From positions 17,965,346 through 18,029,345 of the forward strand of contig CM020618.1 of NCBI GenBank assembly GCA_009829735.1: a stretch of 64,000 nucleotides of DNA. Reading direction: 5' to 3'. Below are positions 40,641-50,700 of the stretch, piece after piece. A program made the translations under genes and the position numbers. The notes beneath the pieces were generated by a model that saw only the letters and a program-made list of their open reading frames with translations, was not told where the DNA came from and did no database searches. The first letter of the stretch is position 1. Each line of letters starts with the position of its first letter. The stretch comes from Pyropia yezoensis (taxonomy: Eukaryota; Rhodophyta; Bangiophyceae; Bangiales; Bangiaceae).

Positions 40641-41112
40641 GGGCGGTGGGCAGCGTTCAGAGCGCCGGCGTGCGTCTGTGGAGCGAATGGCCAAGCGAAA
40701 GGCCAGGAGGGGTGGAGGCACTCGTTTCGCACCAAGTCAATCGTCCATTCCCGGGTCCAGACGCGCCTTCCACATGTGGTCGAGCGCCGCTGAATGCCAC
40801 ACCACTGGTGCTGACGTGCAGAGCATCCCGGAATTATCTTGCTTGTCGCCTTCAATTTTGCGCGATGTGTCAATCGTAAGTATTCCAAGGCTTTGAAGTC
40901 CGCGTCTTGATCGCTTTGACACTGGGTCGATTGGCATCTTTTCACAGAGGACCCGCGAGAGACGGACACCTTTCTGAGGACAAGTGGCCCACAACGTGGA
41001 TCGACCGCAGCGCACTTTCGCCGCTCTCGCGAGCGACGATCGACGAAAGGGGGTGATAGTACTGGAGAAAGACTGTACCGTCAATATCCATTTTATTTTT
41101 TACAGGAAGCAC

Positions 41113-42114
41113 GCTGCTTAAGTTGTGGGCACATGGCGTGATACGTTTACCACGTGCGGCCTCCGACCAGATCCGGCAAGGAAAGTGTGCCCATCCAGCC
41201 CTCGAGATTTTCTACTGAGGTTTCTACCTGCTGAACGTGTTCTCGGTACGGATCTGGGTATCAAATGTGGAGCAGAGCTACCTAAAGGATCCGTACCGGC
41301 TGACAGTGTCTACTATCTACAAACATACGACAGACGACCGCTCGATTTTTGAGCGCAGTATTCGATACGAACCCGCGTGCATTTTGCGTACGTGAGCGGG
41401 ACACCCCTGTGCGGTGCCGGAGCTGTGCCATGTGGGTGGGGGGGCGGGGGGCGCCAGTACGACGCCGTCGGCGGGCTGCCGCCGCCGCCGCCGCTGATAT
41501 GAAAACTGCCGCAAGGGGCAGCGACGGGGGCGGCGCCAGCGGTGGCGCCGTCAAAGGCAAACCATGGCTGCGTAGGGGGGGGGGGTTGGCGACGCCGCCC
41601 CGCCGCTGGTAAGGAAGCGCTCAGAAGCAGGGCGCCCGGAGGGGAGAGGCGTCGCGACTGGAATGCGGTGCGCGGGCTGCGCGATCGGGGGAGTTCCGGG
41701 GGGGCTGCTGGCGGGCGCTGGTGGGTGGCTGGGGGGTGCTGGCGGGATACAGGGCACTGCTGCGGCGGGGCCTCCCGTGGGCGGCCGGAGCAGCGGCAGG
41801 GACGCTGCCGGCGATGCGCCTGAAGCAGCAGCGACGGCGTGGATCCCAGCGCCACCGCTATCTAACACCTCTGCAGGGCGGTCCCGCAGCACCGCAGATG
41901 CTGCTGGCACGCCACGACCACGCCCGCGTCCTCCCCAATCGTCCCCCCGCGCAATGGCGGCTTTGGCGGCGGTTATGGCTGAGCAAGCGCCCTCTTTTTA
42001 GTGTCTGTGTATAGAAGCGCTCCCCCCCGGCGCCCACGGGCTGCTCGTTCCGGCGCCGGCCCGAGCAGCGGTCCCCCCTGCCGCCCGTCCCCCCCCCCAC
42101 CCACCCCCCCCCGC
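41113..42114. other. GC-rich region, possible unresolved gene
   Basis: The plus strand at 41660-41860 can be read in two frames that look membrane-like (MRCAGCAIGGVPGGLLAGAG, then VLAGYRALLRRGLPWAAGAA). The minus strand near 41480-41560 reads PWFAFDGATAGAAPVAAPCG. Neither gives a continuous gene, and I could not choose a strand. Confidence 0.25.
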
Positions 42115-42420
42115 CTAGCAATCAAACATGCGGGAGCCGCACGTGTCCCGGTGGCCCGGCTCGAGGCACGGCCCCGGCTGTGCCGGCGGCGCCCGTATGG
42201 TGGTGACGCGGCAGCAGTTCTTGCGCACCCGGTGCACGCACCGGCTAAACCGCGGCACGCACTTATAAGCCACCCCCCCCCCCCCGAAACGCCCATCGAC
42301 GACCAGTGGGGGATGCCCCCAAAGGACTCGTCCCACAGCACCCCCGTCTGGGCGTGGCCCTCCTTGCGCCACCGGCGCTTGTGGTAGCACCCGCACTTTT
42401 TTTTTTTTTCTATTCCCACG
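42115..42420 (-). CDS. Cys-rich C-terminal coding segment, unrecognised
   Basis: The minus strand reads KKKKCGCYHKRRWRKEGHAQ, TGVLWDESFGGIPHWSSMGV, then, past a C run that changes frame, VAYKCVPRFSRCVHRVRKNC and CRVTTIRAP, ending DTCGSRMFDC and a stop at 42115. The regular cysteines and mixed residues look like a real extracellular Cys-rich domain. Upstream the minus strand is low complexity to about 43860, so the start and full length are unknown. No family is recognised. Confidence 0.35.
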   Translation of the reverse strand, partial: RGNRKKKKVRVLPQAPVAQGGPRPDGGAVGRVLWGHPPLVVDGRFGGGGVAYKCVPRFSRCVHRVRKNCCRVTTIRAPPAQPGPCLEPGHRDTCGSRMFDC

Positions 42421-43984
42421 GTGGACGCCCCAGCCGCCGTCGGGCCCGCGCGGGCGCCGCGGAGCTGCCGCTGCCCCCGACCCGCCGGCGGGGTGGCCGC
42501 AAAGCCGCGCCGCCGCTACTGGCCGTTGGCGCCACCTGCCCGCCGCTGCTGGCCAGGCGGCAACCGCGGTGGCGACGGCGGTGCGCCGCGGCGCGCCGCG
42601 GGGGCGGGTGGTCGGCCCGCGGGGAGGGGCGGCGCCGACCCTGCCCCGCGCGGGACGCCCCTGCCGCCGCCGCCGCCGCCGCCGGCAACCGGCGGCCGCG
42701 GCAGCGGCAGTGGGCGAACACGGCGGGGGAGCGGCGGCGGGGGCGTCGGCCGCGCCGCCCCTGCCCCCCCCGCCCCCCCCCCCCGCCCGACGACCATCGG
42801 CTTGGCTTTGAAAGAGCACCACGGCTGGTGCTGGTGCTGTGCGCTTGGGTGCTGCGTGCCCCCCCGCCCGGCGCGCCCGGCGCCGTGGTCGCGCGCGCCC
42901 GTCCCCGCCGCCAACGGGCGGGGCGGCCGCGCTGGGGACCCCGCGACGGCGCGGCCGCCCCGTCCCGCCCCCGCCGCGCGGGGACCCTACCACAGGCGCC
43001 TCCGCCCTACGCCTACGCGGCCACCCCCCGGCGGCTCGTCGTGGGCCTTTTTGCGAGCGCTCCCCGCTGCTCTGCCTGCTGGCAGACGGCGGGGGGAAGG
43101 ACGGTCGGCCCGCGCAGGGGAAGGGGGGGGGGGGGAGGAGGAGGGCTCGTGGCGGCGCGCGGAAGCCCGGTGCCCGGTTCCGCGGGAACGGCGGGCGGGC
43201 GGGGGGGGGACGTCGGTCGCGCCCCCTTCATCCCTGTGCCACTGCCGCTGCCACAGGCGGCAGACCCCGCAGCGCCGGCGGCGGCGGCGGCCGCCACCCC
43301 GCCGCCGCCGCCACCGCCCGTCCTCACCCGCCCCTTCCCCCCTCCATTCCAGCGTGGGGGGTGCCCTTGCGGGGGCGCGTGCATGTTCGGGGGGGCGTAG
43401 GTGTCCCGGCCTCCGCGGAAAGAGCCGTGAGAGCGGTCGCTGTCGTCAGGCGCGGCGGCGGCGGCGGCGGCGACGGCAGCGGCGGTAGCGCCATGGGGGG
43501 CCCCGTTTTGATGGCCTCCCGCGCCGGCGTGACGGAGACCGGCCTGTTGGTGGGCCCAGAGGCGGCCGCCGTGATGACGGGCCGGGCGGCTGGCCGGCGG
43601 CTCGCCGTGGCTGCGGCGGCGGCAGGCGGGCCGCCCCGCCACCGTCGGGTCTGCCACCGCCGCCGCGGTCACGGCTGCCACCGCCACCGTCGCCGCCGCC
43701 AGACGTGCAGTTCCTTGAGCCACGGTCCACCGGCGGCGTTGCGGGCGGCCTGCCGCCAGAAGGCGACGGCCAACCGTCCTCCCCCCTCCCGCCTTCATCT
43801 GCGGCACCGTCGGTGCGCAGCCCCCGGGGCCAAGCATCTGACCTCAAGCTCACGGACCAAACGCGGATGAAAGACATGCTGTAAGGCACACATTGCACGG
43901 TCTCGCACGCCGGACAAGCCACGTGCGCCACGTGGATGCATCGCCCCGCCACGTGCACCACGTGAACGTCACGCCCCTCCTATA
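42421..43984. other. Very GC-rich region, gene structure unresolved
   Basis: Overlapping long frames on both strands are rich in Ala, Pro, Gly and Arg. Part of it may be the upstream coding region of the Cys-rich minus-strand segment at 42115-42420, but no continuous frame, start or domain could be supported. The last 130 bp before 43985 return to ordinary composition and contain repeated CACGTG-like words (CCACGTGCACCACGTG near 43950). Confidence 0.3.
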
Positions 43985-44099
43985 GTGCGTCCCGTAAAAA
44001 GTGGACGTGCACGTGTCGTGATCATGTCAAAAGTCGGCCACTGGACCAATCAAACCCACACTGCACGACCCGTGCACGTCCACTTTTTACGGGACGCAC
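43985..44099. mobile_element. 115-bp MITE with perfect 29-bp terminal inverted repeats
   Basis: The arms 43985-44013 and 44071-44099 are exact reverse complements; the outer part is GTGCGTCCCGTAAAAAGTGG. This differs at only two positions from the left end of the pogo-like element at 38419 (GTGCTTCCTGTAAAAAGTGG). The 57-bp interior has no coding capacity. AT-rich flanks (TATA and AATAAT) fit a TA-targeting element, though an exact duplication is not clear. Confidence 0.88.
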
Positions 44100-45310
44100 A
44101 ATAATCGGCATTAAGGACGCCACGTGCTTCACGTGGCTGGCGACGTGACCGACGACCCTGCGGCTCAACTTCAGCAGTCTAGACTAATGACCCCCGCAAC
44201 GCCGCCGACCCCGCCTCCATTCCCCCTTACTCCCTTATGTTTCCACCCCCCTTCCCACCCCCGCCCCCCCTGTTTCCTCCCCCTACCAGCTCGAGCCTCC
44301 CTCCACGAGGGCCTCCCTCGACGGCAAAGCCAACCTCGATGCCAGCCCTGAGAGGCGCGGCGCCGCCTGCGGCGGGGTTCTCTCTTCCTGCGCTAAGAAA
44401 GTCGCGCGAAGGTGTCACGTCTGGTGCGGGCTGGGGGAGAGGAGCTCCTCCCCTCCCCCAGCTCTCGGCGGCGCCCACCCGCGCGGCCACAACGGCGTCC
44501 GCCCCTCGCGCGCGGCCAGGGCGGCGCCCTGCCCCCGCGCAGCCAGGGCGGCGCCCCCATCCCACGAGGCCACGACGGCGTCCCTCCCAGGGACACCAGA
44601 GAGCGCTCCCAGCGTCGGTCAGCTGTCTCCGCCGCGCGCACAGCATTTACGCGCCCGTAAATACGTGGGAGAAACGGCGGCATGCGCGAGTGGGAAGAAT
44701 TTTCTTATGCCGAGGGCGAGAGCTCGCGCAACGTCCCAATCGATATTTGAGTACGTGCCGAAGCTCGGCGTGGGTACGAATATGGGTCGGTCCACGTGGG
44801 TCGCCGACCCACATTTTACCCACGTTTGGTACCCACGACGCACTTGCCGAAGCTCTCTATTTAACGCACTCGTGGCACGGAACTATCGTGCGGATCTAGC
44901 GAGCCGAAGGCCCTCTGTGGCCCGGATTGGCCGCCATTCCAGGCCGTGTGGGCACTTGATCGTTTCGAGTCGTCGGGTGGCCACTTTTCGTGGACCCGTG
45001 GTCATGTCGGTCTCACAACCCCGCCACCCAACAGGTGCATCCTACTTCCGTGTCTGCCCCTGCACCCGTGGCCTTCCGGTTTCTATTTTTCGTCCCCACA
45101 CCAGCCTCTGACCGAACCTACGAAGCAGTATCAACCTGGTGCTTGGTGTGACGCTCTTCACTCCTGGGTTGCTCCTTGCTGGTGCCCGCTGTCCAGTGTG
45201 GTTCTTTTTTCACGGCCGCTCTGCTGTTTGGTGTCACGCACGCCTTCGTCGTGGGTCTCTGCCTCCTCCTCTGGCCTGACATTTTGCAAGTCCCCGGCGG
45301 ACGTGCCGCC
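44100..45310. other. Intergenic and leader region of the PEN-2-like gene
   Basis: Positions 44180-44650 are Pro/Arg-coding low complexity with an imperfect repeat of GGCCAGGGCGGCGCC. Near 44780-44825 is a hairpin-like stretch around GTGGGTCGCCGACCCAC. CTATTTAA at about 44857-44864 resembles a TATA box. The PEN-2-like frame is open back to 45176 with a hydrophobic reading but no ATG before 45311. Confidence 0.35.
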
Positions 45311-46517
45311 ATGGATGCGTCTGCAAAGGCGCGGGCGGACATTGCGGCGCTGTCGTCAGCGCTGTCGCCGCAACCGCCTCCCCCCCCCCACGGGGGTGGA
45401 GGCGGCGGCGCCACGGCGGAGCGCCCACTGGGACCCTCCCCGTGGATGAACAACACCGCCGGCCGGGAAGGGCGGTCAGACTCGAGTGACGATGGTGGGG
45501 GCGGTGACGGTGGGGGTGGCCGTGGCAGTGGTGGGTTTAGCGGCGGTGGTGCGGCGGGGGCTGGCGATGGAGGGGGTGGCGGCAGCGGCGGCGGCGGGGG
45601 CAGCCGGCGGCGCCCGCGGATTGCCCCCCCCCCTGAGGATGGGGTGTACCAGGTGGAGGGCCTTACCGACAATGAGTCGCTCTCGACGTCGGCGCTGCTG
45701 GAGCGCAAGGTCGCCGCCCTCATCGAGCGGGAACAGGCGGTCCGGGCGACGGAGCGCGACGCCGAGCGGGAAGCCGCGGCGGCCGACGCGCGGCGGGCGC
45801 GGGAGGGCGACCGGGCAGCAGAGGTTGAAAAGGAGCTGGAGCTGGTCGCCCGACGCATGTTTTACGCCGGCTGCGTGGGGCTCCCCTGGCTCCTCGCGAT
45901 GATGCTCATGTATTTTTGGAAGGAGTACCGGGATGAGGAAGCGTCCCCCATCATCAAGTCCTGTACGTTGTGGGGGCGTCGGGAGGGATGCAGGCAGGGC
46001 CTGAGGTGCGGAAGCGGGAGGGCGAGTGGATGTGGCTGCGGCACAGGTCTCTCGTGGACCCAGTGCTGGGGTCTGGCACTCTTCCCTGTCGTCCGGTATG
46101 GCGTTGTGCCAGCGCGTGTCGTTCCAGGTTGGCATACCTGCTGACCTTACGATGTGTGTCCTGTTCTTTCCATGGCGTTCTGTTTTCAACATGAATGCAC
46201 CGCCCCTGCGGCCCGCGCTTGGCCCTCCTCCCTCTTTTGGTTCATGGACGTGCCCGCGTGCAACGTTCGTCCTTCTCTCATCCTTGTTCACGTGCCGCTC
46301 TGGTGGCGTGGCATGCCCGCTCTTTCCCCGTTACTACCCGACCCCTCCCGTGACGCCCACGCCAGACTACAAGTGGGCGTTCATCGTCTTTGTGGTTTAC
46401 ACCATCGCCTTGATGGGCTGGTACGCCACCTTTTTTGTTTTCAAGGACGGGCCACTGAGCTTCCTGAGCGTACTACGGTCGTCCGGTGCGCACGAATTCC
46501 TTGACGACGCTGCGTGA
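45311..46517 (+). CDS. PEN-2-like gamma-secretase subunit with coiled-coil N-terminal extension
   Basis: Exon 1 is 45311-45962, the intron 45963-46365 (403 nt, donor GTACGT, acceptor GCCAG, phase 1) and exon 2 46366-46517; the product is 267 residues. T joins AC to make a Tyr codon, giving PIIKS-YYKWAFIVFVV. Residues 180-243 match PEN-2: ARRMFYAGCVGLPWLLAMML, YFWKEYRD, then KWAFIVFVVYTIALMGWYAT. This gives a hydrophobic hairpin near 183-203 and a membrane helix near 221-243. In the family PEN-2 stabilises presenilin and triggers its autoproteolysis. Residues 1-125 are Gly/Asp-rich and 128-180 form a charged coiled coil (LERKVAALIEREQAVRATER). Known PEN-2 proteins lack such an extension and are about 100-150 residues. 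A SCAMP-like protein is the main alternative because of the coiled coil, but the membrane part fits PEN-2 better. Confidence 0.65.
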
Positions 46518-47045
46518 CGGATCCCTGTTCCGGGTGCGCCTCTACTTTTTTTCTGCGTGGCTCTCCCCCATCCCCCCTTTGACTTTGCTTTGCTTTGCGG
46601 TTCTTTATTTTTCTTCTTTTTGGTGGGGCCTGCGTCTCGTCCGTTGCCGGCTTTGCCGCTCGCGGGGCTCTCCTTCCGCACATGGGAGGTGCACCCTGCT
46701 GGCGCCAAGCCTTTGAAGGCTGTGTTCCATGCGCAGCCGTTGTCGGCGCCGGATAGCACGCGTGCCGCCGGGCAGGCACCGCAGCTGCTGCTGACCTCGC
46801 GCTGCGGTCAGCGCGGTGGAGCGCGCCGCCCGGTTCTTGCCTCCCTAGCAGAGTCAACAGAACTTGAGGCGTGGACAAGAAGAGAAAAAAAAAAAAACTG
46901 CAATCCCCTCCTATGACACAGCTCTCCCCCAAGTTTGCGAAAACCCACCACCCTGCCCCCGGCCCATCCCTCCTTTCCCATCCACCCCCCCTCCCAGTCC
47001 CCTCCCTCCCCTCTCCCTCCCCCTCCCCAACCTCGCATTCGGCCC
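46518..47045. other. Intergenic between convergent genes
   Basis: Contains T-rich DNA after the PEN-2-like stop (46545-46620), an A run at 46885-46898 and a C/T-rich stretch before 47045. It lies between two convergent stop codons and probably holds both 3' ends. No other feature was seen. Confidence 0.4.
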
Positions 47046-48050
47046 TTAACATCTGCCACGCGGGTGCACTGGGCACGCCACGCGCGCGTGCCCCCCACAG
47101 CTGCACGGTGCTGGCCGGCGGGAGGAGTGGTGGTGGTGATGCCCGTGCCCGCCGTGGCGCGCATGCGGCGGCGGGCACACGGGGACGGCGGCCACCGGCA
47201 CTGGCGCGGCCACCGGCTCCGCCTCGCGCCGCCGCCGGATGGCGAGCAGCCCCAGCAGCAGCAGCCCGATGAGCAGCGCCAGGCCCACCACACACCCAAT
47301 GACAATCCCCGCAATGGCCCCCCCCGACAGGCGCACGTTGTCCGTGTTGACGACCACCGCGGTGGCGGCAAAGGCGCCAAACGAGGCGCACACCGTCCGG
47401 CTGCGGGAGCAGACGCCCCAGTCGGGGCACGCCAGGTGGCGCTCCCGGACCGTCATCCGGCAGCAGGTGGCACCCACAAAGCAGTCGCCAAGCGTCTTGC
47501 ACCGGCCGCGCGCGTCGTCGTCGTCGTCGTCTGGGTCAAGGCCCAGAGAGGGCGGGCACTTGGGCACCTCTGTCGGCTTGGGCGTCGGCTTGGGCGTCGG
47601 CCGCGGCCGCTGCGTCGGATGGGGGCGTCCTCCCCCGCCGCCGCCGCCCCCCCCGCCGCCCCCCCCACCGCCACTCTCGCCGCCGCCACAGTGGTTGGGC
47701 CTGCAGTTCTTGTCCGCACAGCCACACGCCAGGCGGGTGCACGAGCGGTGGAGGCGGCAGTCGCGGTCGCCCAAGCAGGTCACCACCGTCTTTGTACAAG
47801 CCGACGGGATGGGCCGCGGCTGAAAGCACCCAGCCGGCACGCACAGGCGCTCCCGGCACCCACAGTCGCGGAGGGTGCAGCGGCCGTCTGCCATGCACGA
47901 CCGACTGGGCGGGTCGCTGGCAGACGCACCGGCCGCTACGACCGCCGCCACGACCAGCAGCAGCAGCAGCTTGAGGGCGGAGGAGGGAGTGGTGGAAGCG
48001 GCGGTGGCGGCGGCGGCGGAGCGCCGTCGCCGCCCCATGGGCGCCGCCAT
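47046..48050 (-). CDS. Cys-rich single-pass membrane protein, unrecognised family
   Basis: 334 residues from the first in-frame ATG at 48050 (product MAAPMGRRRRS). Residues 25-45 (ALKLLLLLVVAAVVAAGASA) form a signal peptide. The outer part has three Cys blocks: CMADGRCTLRDCGCRERLC; CLGDRDCRLHRSCTRLACGC with CRPNHC; and CKTLGDCFVGATCC with CPDWGVCSRSRTVC. Between blocks two and three are a Gly-rich stretch, PTPKPTPKPT and DPDDDDDD. A membrane helix at about 245-271 (AGIVIGCVVGLALLIGLLLL) is followed by a cytosolic tail with RRRRE, a His cluster and a final Cys group. The topology suggests a surface or wall-linked receptor-like protein. The frame is intact over the whole length. No known domain was recognised. 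Confidence 0.78.
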   Translation of the reverse strand: MAAPMGRRRRSAAAATAASTTPSSALKLLLLLVVAAVVAAGASASDPPSRSCMADGRCTLRDCGCRERLCVPAGCFQPRPIPSACTKTVVTCLGDRDCRLHRSCTRLACGCADKNCRPNHCGGGESGGGGGGGGGGGGGGGRPHPTQRPRPTPKPTPKPTEVPKCPPSLGLDPDDDDDDARGRCKTLGDCFVGATCCRMTVRERHLACPDWGVCSRSRTVCASFGAFAATAVVVNTDNVRLSGGAIAGIVIGCVVGLALLIGLLLLGLLAIRRRREAEPVAAPVPVAAVPVCPPPHARHGGHGHHHHHSSRRPAPCSCGGHARVACPVHPRGRC

Positions 48051-50600
48051 GGCAGCAGTCAGGTGTGGCGGGCAAATCGGAGCCACGAGGAGGGGGGGAG
48101 CGGAATAGGATGGAAGAGGGTCCTTGGGAGTGGGGGGGGGGAGGGAGGCGACGCGCAGGGGCGTCGCCGGTTCTCAAGGCCGAGGTAGGGGGTAGTGACG
48201 GGGGGGGGGGAGGGGGGCGGGTGGAGCGAGCCGTGCGTGTCGATGATGGCCCTGCCGCCGCCACCACACCCACCGCCACCACCGTCACCGGGGAAGGGGG
48301 GGGAGGGAGCAGGAAGAAGGGGAACGGTCGCCACCAATATATTGACTGCACCCGTCAACGGGTTGCACGACGATGGGAGACGGAGGTGCGCACGCCCCTC
48401 CGCGCGCCGCCGTGCCGGCCGCGCTTATCAAGCGGCGCGACGGACAGAGCACGCAGCAGCAGGTGGGAGCGGGGCACCACCCCCGACTCACCCCCGTCTG
48501 TGTGCTCTCCCACGCGCCCCCCCCCCCCTAGGTTGGTCGGGTGGTGAGCACCCGCGTGGCCCCCCCGCGCGGATGGCTTCCGACCCCCTCCCGCACACCG
48601 CCACCGGCAGCCGGTTGGCGTACACAGGGCGTGGCACCGCCCAAGCGCCCCCGCCACAGCAGTCTGGGACACAACCTCCCCCGCCACAGCAGTCTGGGAC
48701 ACACCCTCCCCCGCCCCCTCCCGCACACCGCTGGCAGCGTCGCGGACGCGCATCCACACCGGGGGTGGCAGGGCCGCCCCCAAGCGTCCGCCGCCGCGGC
48801 GGGCGGGGCTCCCCCGCCCCACCCCCCCCCCATCACATTGCATACCTCGCCCCACACGGGCGTTTTCACCGCAGTCGCGGGAGGGGGGGGGGGGGAGGCG
48901 GGGTGAGCGCAGCTGCCAGGTGGCGCCCGCCGTCCGACGTCTCCACCGCCTGGACGGCAGACCCCGCGATGGGGAACACCCCGCATCTGTGCACAAGGCA
49001 CACACGCCAACCCCGCTACATACATACCGCGTTGCTCCACCCACCCTCCTCTGTGTGCCTCTCCCCGCCCACCGCGGCCGTGGGTCGGATGGTGCAAAAA
49101 AGGTTTTGCGTACAGCACACGTCCGCCCACCCCCTCGGACGGGGTCGTATTGGCACACCCCACCGAGCGAGGTGGCGCTCACCGCCGTGGGTACAGCCGC
49201 CGCTTGTCGTCCTCCGTCGGCCGCCGCCGCCGCGGCGTCGGAGAAGGGGGGGGAGGGGCAGGCACGCGCCCACCTCCCCCAGCCACATCGTACTGGGCGT
49301 CAACCCCACCCCCCGTCAGAGGCGGCGCAGCGACGCGATGGTGACCTGGCGGGGCGGGAGAACGGCGTGGCGAGGGGGCACCCACGGGCGCGCCGTCTGG
49401 CACCGACGGCACCGGCGGCCCGGCGGGGGGGTCGGGGCGACGCGAACCGTGCCAAGCGGCCCACCACGGCGCATCTCCGCGCGCCAGCGCGAGGAGAGTG
49501 CGCACCCGCACGGGGCGGGGATGACGTGGGGGGGGGCGGTCAGCGGTCAACGCGGCGATGCTGAGACCGTTTTTCTTCTCGTGCTTTTCCCGCGCAGTCA
49601 CCCCGCCGTCCCGCTCAAAGGTCAGACATCACATGATTGGTCGGATGGCAGATGGTGGAGCGTGCACGTGTCTGTAACCACACAGCAGTTCAGTACAGTA
49701 TGTACTGTACATACCGCCCCCCCCCCATGCTTTAGGAATTATAAGAGTCAATTGATTCCTGCTGGGTGATCCACCCGAGCCTCAAGTGAGGGAGATCGGG
49801 GTACAGGAGATGTGAGAGCCGCATAGATCACAAGCGTGCAGTTCGATGGGTGGTGGGTGTCCCTTCAACGGCGGCGCGCACGGCTGGGGTGACGCACGCA
49901 ACAACCAAAAGCCGTCGCGACCCAGCCGGCGACAGACACATCCAGCAGGGGAGACGCGAGCGTGGCGGGGTGCAAATCCCAGCAGCCAGCTGGGTGCCTG
50001 CGAGCCGGCCGCCGGCTGGGTCGTACCGATAGATTCAAGAAGAAGACAACAAGAGAACTCGGCGGACGGCCGGCATTGTCCGCCCCTGCTATCCACAGAT
50101 CTGCCGACCTCATCCCGCCCATTCCGCCCACGCGGGGCAGGATGATGACGCCGCCACTTACACATGCTGCCCACGGGTCCCTCCCTCTCCTGTCGGGCAC
50201 CGGCACGTTATGTGCTAAGAAGATCTGTTGGGCACGTGGCCAGTATCGTCGTGCGGCGGAGGCTTGGGTGCACGTGCAGTGCGCGTCTGTATGGTGTGGT
50301 ATCTGGGGTGGAGAGAGACAAACAGCGGATCAAGGGGGGGGGAAGGCGGGGCGGGCGGCATGGTCCTCTTCCACGCTTGCCTCCGAGGACAATGGGTGGT
50401 GGCGGTTTGCGCGGAGGGGGGGGGGGGGCTCCCCCTCCAGACAAGCCGGCTACCGGATTAGGGGGGCGGGACACAAGGTGACGGGTGCTCGTCCCCAAAC
50501 GCGCGTGCCAACGTGGAGGGGAGGGGTCCCGATCGGGGACGGAAGGGAGTTGCACCCCCACCGGCGCAATCCGCCACACCACTCCATCGCTCGTATTTCT
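48051..50600. other. GC-rich to mixed region, no confident gene
   Basis: 48050-49560 has long frames on both strands. The minus strand has some protein-like pieces (GGVDAQYDVAGGGGR, GWADVCCTQNLFCTIRPTAA) that lie in different frames. A 30-bp unit around CCGCCACAGCAGTCTGGGAC is duplicated at about 48651-48710. From 49600 to 50600 the DNA is mixed, with G runs and no feature. A frame-broken minus-strand gene at 48400-49560 is possible. Confidence 0.3.
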
Positions 50601-50700
50601 CGGCACTTCTTGGCACGTCTCGGCACGTCTCGGCACGTCTCGGCACCTCTGGGCACCTCTCGGCACGTCTCGACACTTCTCGGCACTTCTCGGCACCTCT
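50601..50700. repeat. 10-bp tandem repeat, ten copies
   Basis: Ten consecutive units of CGGCACGTCT with small changes (for example CGGCACTTCT, CGGCACCTCT, CGACACTTCT). The array is in register for exactly 100 bp and then ends. No gene is associated with it. Confidence 0.95.

Larger units (their letters stand above)
38419..41112 (+). mobile_element. pogo/Tigger-like DNA transposon with terminal inverted repeats
   Basis: The left end (38419) and the right end (41112, reverse strand) share GTGCTTCCTGTAAAAA exactly. The similarity then continues with a few differences to TGGAT-TTG-CGGTACA, giving inverted repeats of about 35-40 bp with a 5-6 bp length difference. Between them lie a truncated pogo-type transposase and a 72-bp minisatellite. 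The target duplication (TA in this superfamily) is not clear at either edge. The 115-bp element at 43985-44099 has related ends. Confidence 0.72.

Noticed and set aside
40013-40793. Open frames across the 72-bp minisatellite
   Set aside because: The period is a multiple of three, so frames stay open automatically. The peptides are Gly/Arg/Val repeats without a start context or conservation.
45311-46517. SCAMP identity for the PEN-2-like gene
   Set aside because: The coiled coil recalls SCAMP, but SCAMPs have four membrane helices with different conserved motifs. The two hydrophobic segments and the ARRMFY...LPWLL pattern fit PEN-2 better. It is kept as an alternative in the entry.
49690-49712. 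Palindrome around CAGTACAGTATGTACTGTAC
   Set aside because: The reverse complement differs in the centre, so it is only an imperfect, short AT-rich match without associated features.
50601-50700. CRISPR-like array
   Set aside because: The units are 10 bp and directly adjacent, with no spacers. The context is eukaryotic, so this is a simple tandem repeat.
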